NCBI RefSeq assembly: GCF_963576615.1
Contig: NC_088708.1
Span: 6,138,001-6,202,000 of the forward strand
Reading direction: 5' to 3'
Source: Watersipora subatra
Lineage: Eukaryota; Bryozoa; Gymnolaemata; Cheilostomatida; Watersiporidae
Length of the DNA: 64,000 nt
Position 1 is the first letter of the stretch; the number at the start of each line of letters is the position of its first letter. The translations under genes and the position numbers were made by a program. The notes beneath the pieces are model-generated. The model was not told the origin of the DNA and did no database searches. It saw only the letters and a program-made list of their open reading frames with translations. This document shows positions 59,403 through 64,000 of this stretch, one piece after another.

Positions 59403-60933
59403 CTAGTGAATAGAGTTGAGAGATGACCTGTCTTTGTGTTTGTCTGCTAGAGGTAGGCCTTCAGTTCTAAGGCTACCTCGACGAGCTCTCGGGAGTGTCA
59501 TGGCGTCCTGACAACCGTTGCTCTGTAATATCACAGCACAGTCATTCGCACCGACCTTCTTTGCATACCAGAGAGCAGACCGGCCCTCCAGGTCCAACTT
59601 TTTTACATCCGCTCCAGCCTGCATCACATATGGTAGGATTTAAGTTCTTTCTTAAGCTCTGCTACAGTTGCTCGTGATATCACAAGGGGCTTAGAAATAA
59701 CACACTTAAACAAGTTTATAAACAAATCCATTAAAAAAATAATAATGAAGATTTAAATTTAAAGACTATACTTGAGTGGTTCATGTTCCCAATTTCAACA
59801 GGCTTCAACAAGTTGTTGATCAGCCAAGCGGTAGAGTCTGTTTAATAAAAGTTTGGCAAAATCTTCCAGATATTCTGGATGCGTAAACTGCCAGAAACAC
59901 AGCAGTGACCACCGATTGTCTTCAGCAGGTTGATAACTACTTCCACCTACTAGCTAATCAGAGTCTATTGAAGAACCCTAAAGGTGCAAACGCACTAGGC
60001 GATATTTAGTGCGGGTATCGCGCTGTGTGGTGCTAATCTGCGCTAGAACTCACTCAGCGAGCTCATGCAGAGTGATAACGCTACGAGATGCATTTCGATT
60101 GGTTGGTTTTTCCCATAATGCAATTATGTGACTGGTAATTTTTTTGTATCTATGTTCACCGATGTACAGCAACAACATTTTGCCATTTTGTTACGATTGA
60201 AACATCAAAATTAACACTGAATTGTTCATAGATTTAATTAAAGCACAGCCAATCCTGTATGACACAACAAACAAATATTACAAAAAACCCAGTTGAAAAC
60301 CAACATTTGGGAGTCAATCGCTGTGCAGGTTGACCACCTTGAGAATGATAAATAATTATTATATTAAAAATAAACAACTACTATAAAGTAAGCTATATAT
60401 ATAAAAATCGTAAAATATTACTGTTAAAAATACAGTAGTCGTTTTTTCATTGTCTTCTTGTAGCGTACAATCCGTGAAAGGGAGATAGGCCTAATAACAA
60501 AAACGGAAGTTGTTTACACTGTTGCCTAGAAGGGGCCATACTGACTTAAATTTATTAACAATTCCGAAGACACCAATGATACGGAATTTTATTGGCAGTT
60601 TGTGAGCGTGCCCGTGTTATCGTTTGCTGGTGAATCGCTCCAGTGTGCACACGCCCGCGATAACTCCGCGCTCATGACGCTCGCGATAAAATCGCCTAGC
60701 GTGTTTGCACCTTAACTGTCAAACTCTCTAGCTAACTGCACAGTCACAGGTGGAGACGCGCTTACCCAGAGGAGGAGCTGTAAGAAGACAGGGTTGGCTT
60801 GCTGTGCCGCTATATGCAATGGAGTCCTCCTATCATTCACGGAGTAGGCCAAGCTAACATCCTCAGCTGTTGAATTGGCTAGGAGAAGAATAACTTGTGA
60901 CATCTCTTGTCGAGCTATCGCGTCTATCAACAA
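59403..60933 (-). CDS. AGAP: AGAP-type ArfGAP, C-terminal ankyrin-repeat exons (partial)
   Basis: Two exons in transcript order, 60933-60766 and 59618-59403 (TAG), both phase 0, give 127 C-terminal residues. Exon 1 has LLIDAIARQEMSQVILLLAN, then the ankyrin repeat RRTPLHIAAQQANPVFLQLL, ending LLLW at the junction. Exon 2 continues AGADVKKLDLEGRSALWYAK, DCAVILQSNGCQD and the tail LPRARRGSLR. This matches the end of AGAP1/2/3 (centaurin gamma: GTPase-like, PH, ArfGAP, ankyrins), including the Ser/Arg tail after the NGC motif. AGAPs control Arf1-dependent endosomal and AP-1/AP-3 traffic. The GTPase-like, PH and ArfGAP exons were not found up to 64000, so they probably lie to the right of the window. 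The intron holds a Harbinger-like MITE 54 bp from the upstream exon. Confidence 0.88.
59982..60712. mobile_element. PIF/Harbinger-like MITE, TSD TAA
   Basis: Left end AGGTGCAAACGCACTAGGCG and right end (reverse complement) AGGTGCAAACACGCTAGGCG form matching terminal inverted repeats, flanked by TAA at 59979-59981 and 60713-60715. The length is 731 bp and no transposase is encoded. A 3-bp TWA target duplication is typical of PIF/Harbinger. It lies in the AGAP intron. Confidence 0.8.
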
Positions 60934-61166
60934 CTGGAAAAAGAATGGGTAGCAAAACTGAAGTGATAGTGAGGCATTTTTAAACTTGTAGAAGTTGGCA
61001 GTAGTCATGGTCACATTACACAGAGATTTTAAGACAGCTACAAACAAACACTGCCAAACCTGCGATAGCATCCACCTATCTCCTGCACAAATAGACACAT
61101 TAATGTGACACATTTGTAAAAAAAACTTTTTCTTGTTATAGAGCTCAAATGCTTAACAAGGTACTA

Positions 61167-61379
61167 CATTTTTATTGAGAAAATGAGATAAAAATGAATG
61201 ACAAATTTATCTTAATCTTAAGATAAATTTAAATAACATGGCATGATATAAGTAGAACACAGAATTTCAATTTTACAGTTTCCAAACATCCTTGAGTTAT
61301 TTCATGGTCAGGTACTATAGCGATAGCAAAGCAATCAAATTTGGAAGCACCCATTCATTGTTGGATTGTTATTGTTATA
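61167..61379 (-). repeat. Dispersed 210-bp repeat, copy 2 of an inverted pair
   Basis: Reverse-complement copy of 52883-53094, about 97 percent identical by eye. The pair flanks the bZIP gene and the AGAP 3' exons. Confidence 0.9.
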
Positions 61380-61500
61380 TCTCATATATATATACACAAC
61401 TGCAGTCTTCATGTTATTGTTATATCTCATACACAACTGCAGTCTTCATGTTATTGTTATATCTCATACACAACTGCAGTCTTCATGTTATACTTGCAGT
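61367..61500 (+). repeat. 37-bp tandem repeat, about 3 copies
   Basis: The unit TTATTGTTATATCTCATACA continuing CAACTGCAGTCTTCATG occurs about three times. Its first part overlaps the TTATTGTTATAT terminus of the dispersed repeat at 61167-61379, suggesting the array was seeded there. Confidence 0.85.
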
Positions 61501-63720
61501 TAAAGTAGATGTAAAGCCAGCCTGCAATTAGAACAAAATTTTGACAATTTTTGTGACCAGTTGAGATTAGTCATTAATTGATCAAATTATATTTTCATTT
61601 CATCGCAGCAGCTCTTTGTTTACATCAGGGAGTAGTTAAAAATACCTTTAAAGGTCCAGACTAGATTTGACGGTATTTTGGTAACTATTATTGTCGTAAA
61701 TATTTTTAAAAAGTCTTTCGACAATTGAAAAATATTATTAAAATTTTTTATTTAAATTCTGTCAAAGTAAAATGTATCAATATACTGTTTACAAATATGT
61801 TAGAAAGTTCTAAACATTTAGGCATGTGCTAAAAGTAATATATGTATAATACAATATAAGTCTTCGGCCAAATATGTATAAAATAATACATTAGGCCTAC
61901 TTGACCAATTTTATACAACCAGAAGTCTGCCTTTTAAAGCCATTTTAGTCAAAAGTCTAAGACTGGTGTGTGCCTAATATCAAGCCTTAAATAATCGATA
62001 ACAAAAAGTACTCTGAACAAGAAACATCTTTCCAGGCGTTAATCATCACAGATACTAATAATATTTTTAAACAATGAATTATAATTTAGCAACAATAAGG
62101 TAAAAGGGGATGCGTAAAATGATCAACTGGAATAACTGCTCCCCTCACAAAAAGGTAAAGATGCCTCCGAGTCTGATGCTAAACCAGGTGGAGTAATTCA
62201 TGCGCAAGGTCGGGCAGCTCTTATTGCCTGGTGTTAGTTATCTAAATTTGTGGTCATGGCAGTGGTTAGACATTGTTTTATTCAACGCCACAGGCTTCTC
62301 GTGTAGCCAAATTGACACCAACCAGTTGACAGACATCAATGCAGGAGCGATTTAATCACCTATATGCATTTCTTTGCCCAACTGATCTTGTGGTTTGTTT
62401 AGGATTTTTCCAGGCCGCAGATTACAAAAGGGTTATTATGTTCATAAACTCATAACCAGCATATGTTATCAACCACGGCCTTAACTCCTGTTTACCTCCA
62501 GTTAGTTTCTCGCTGAGAATATTCATAACACAATATAATAAGCTATACAGCTGGGTCGCATTCAAACACATCCGTAGCAAACAACAAGCGAGCACCCAAC
62601 TCTATAAACCCCTGGGATAAAGATACAAATTATGAATTTCTTAAGACACAACCGCAATTCATCTCGGCTTGAATGGGGCTGAGTAGCTGATGGTCGGTCT
62701 TTGGCAAAGTGCTCATCTGATATGCAACACTAGATGACTCGCTGCGGTCAGTCCAGTAAACATCATGGTTAGATAAATAATTATCTGTTTCGGTAACTGG
62801 AGGCAAGCTGGCACTGACACTAACCATCACCTGCCTGCTCTTGCCACTGCGATCGCTTGCATTCAACATTGCTAATAGACACCATCCAGTCATGATGACA
62901 TTAACTTCAACATAATGCTTAAAGGCCTGGCTACATACTGACGAAATACGTCTTTTACATGACTGACGAGTTGGTGATACGTCGGCAACGCATTGTCGAC
63001 GAGTCATTTTGAAACGAACATGTTGGTCTACATCGGTATAAATAGACCCAATGCATCTGCGATTGACCTAAACAGTTTAATACTACGATCTTGATTAAAT
63101 TTTAATCATTTTCAACGCATGCTCATTACACCAAAGATTGGCTTACGAATGACGATGAGAACAGAGCTTCACACAAACAGCCATTTATAGATAGATGGAC
63201 ATAGACATTTTCACTTGTAACATATATAAGAAAGTCACTAGTATAACCTGAAGAATTTTTTTGGTAATTACATTTTTTTAACCTTTTAAATATTTTTGGG
63301 CTTGGCAGTTTTTATCATTAATATGTAGCAGTTTATAGTTGAGTAAAGCACAGTAATACAATAGCTAACTATATAATTGTTATGGCTATCATAAATTGTT
63401 GAGGATCTAGGTTGCGGTACAAATGCCCTTGTGATACTTGAGTTATGGTACTGGAAAATCCAGCAAACATACCATAATCTTCACATAACTGAGGCCAATT
63501 CTCATTGGTTAATCTATTTTTCAACATGTTGCATCATTCACTAGCATTGGTGTGTGTGTCTGTAGCTAAAGCCAAAATTTACGAGATGTGTTGGCGATGC
63601 AGTTTGTAGGTGTGAGCGAGGTCTTCACTGTCACAGAAATAATAGATAGGAACCCTACAAACTCAGCTAGCCAATTTGAGTAATTCTGTGTATATAATGC
63701 TTGCGTACAAAACTGGACTC
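61501..63720. other. Stretch without a recognisable gene
   Basis: This is probably intron or flank of the AGAP gene. AT-rich with many poly-A/T runs. A segment at about 62919-63006 beginning AAAGGCCTGGCTACATACTG looks like a MITE end and overlaps a 125-codon minus-strand frame that is not called. No ArfGAP zinc finger, PH or GTPase motif was found. Confidence 0.5.
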
Positions 63721-63724
63721 TGCT

Positions 63725-63920
63725 TTAAAGGTTGACTTGCAACAAAATTTACATTGCAGTTATTTGGTAACAAAATAACCACCATGTCTGTCACAGCAGA
63801 GTAAGACATGGTTAACCATGTCTTACTCTGCTGTGTTGTAGGTTCAAAATATGTGGAAATGTGATTACAAGCTCTTAAAAACTAAAAATGCACAGTTAAT
63901 CGCAGCCATCACGAAAACCC
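63725..63920 (-). repeat. Dispersed repeat, copy 2, containing a 44-nt perfect palindrome
   Basis: Reverse complement of the repeat at 3445-3616 (GGTTGACTTGCAACAAAATT, AGAGTAAGACATGG, AGTTAATCGCAGCCATCACG). The middle (63792-63835) is a perfect 44-nt palindrome whose half is CACAGCAGAGTAAGACATGG plus TT. Copy 1 carries only a single arm of it. Confidence 0.8.
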
Positions 63921-64000
63921 TGTAGGTTGGAATCCCTCTCAAAACGACTCAAATGTGACGTAGTTGAACACAATGTGCTTCTGTTTACACTTTCATGTCA

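Noticed and set aside
62630-63007. 125-codon minus-strand frame starting MTRRQCVADV, with a TATA-like TCTATTTATA upstream
   Set aside because: Its first third overlaps a MITE-like end, no domain is recognised, and it is not an AGAP segment. A chance frame is more likely, though expression would change this.
1-64000. CRISPR array, operon or prokaryotic content
   Set aside because: The regular repeats are contiguous tandem arrays without unique spacers, and all genes are intron-containing animal genes.

Overview
The window is eukaryotic, animal nuclear DNA: AT-rich, with multi-exon genes, GT-AG introns and many interspersed and tandem repeats. The gene set (DIDO/PHF3-type SPOC protein, POU homeobox factor, ceramide kinase, TBC1D22 Rab-GAP, PAR/CES-2-type bZIP, AGAP ArfGAP) is bilaterian. 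Divergence from vertebrate proteins and the repeat style suggest an invertebrate, probably a lophotrochozoan; the phylum cannot be fixed from sequence alone. Exon models were built by hand from splice sites, reading-frame continuity and remembered family sequences.

Layout. 1-11184 (+): the last eight coding exons of a DIDO1/PHF3-family gene (SPOC domain, then a low-complexity tail with a 16-residue tandem repeat). 11484-21168 (-): a complete seven-exon POU-homeobox gene, convergent with the first gene and separated by only 299 bp. 21169-27749: intergenic, with a 5'-truncated LINE whose reverse transcriptase frame is open. 27750-40229 (-): complete ceramide kinase, 12 coding exons. 41751-51358 (+): TBC1D22 Rab-GAP, nine coding exons, head to head with CERK; the same divergent neighbour pair (CERK, TBC1D22A) exists on human 22q13. 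54494-58304 (+): a bZIP transcription factor, four coding exons. 59403-60933 (-): the last two coding exons (ankyrin repeats) of an AGAP-type ArfGAP whose catalytic part was not found here.

Repeats carry most of the unusual signal. Minisatellites lie in introns (46 bp x 11, 47 bp x 12, 47 bp x about 20, 20 bp x 18, 37 bp x about 96), and several involve splice sites. The 46-bp array next to the SPOC exon carries that exon's acceptor and its first seven bases in nearly every unit. A degenerate 66-bp repeat carries copies of the CERK exon-5 donor. The acceptor of TBC1D22 exon 8 has a second copy 600 bp upstream. The 37-bp array shows higher-order structure with exact 407- and 1295-bp spacings. 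Other elements include a PIF/Harbinger-like MITE with TAA target duplication, pogo-like terminal repeats, tRNA-derived SINE heads, two dispersed repeat families present as inverted copies, and several perfect palindromes. No prokaryotic features, CRISPR arrays or rRNA genes were seen.
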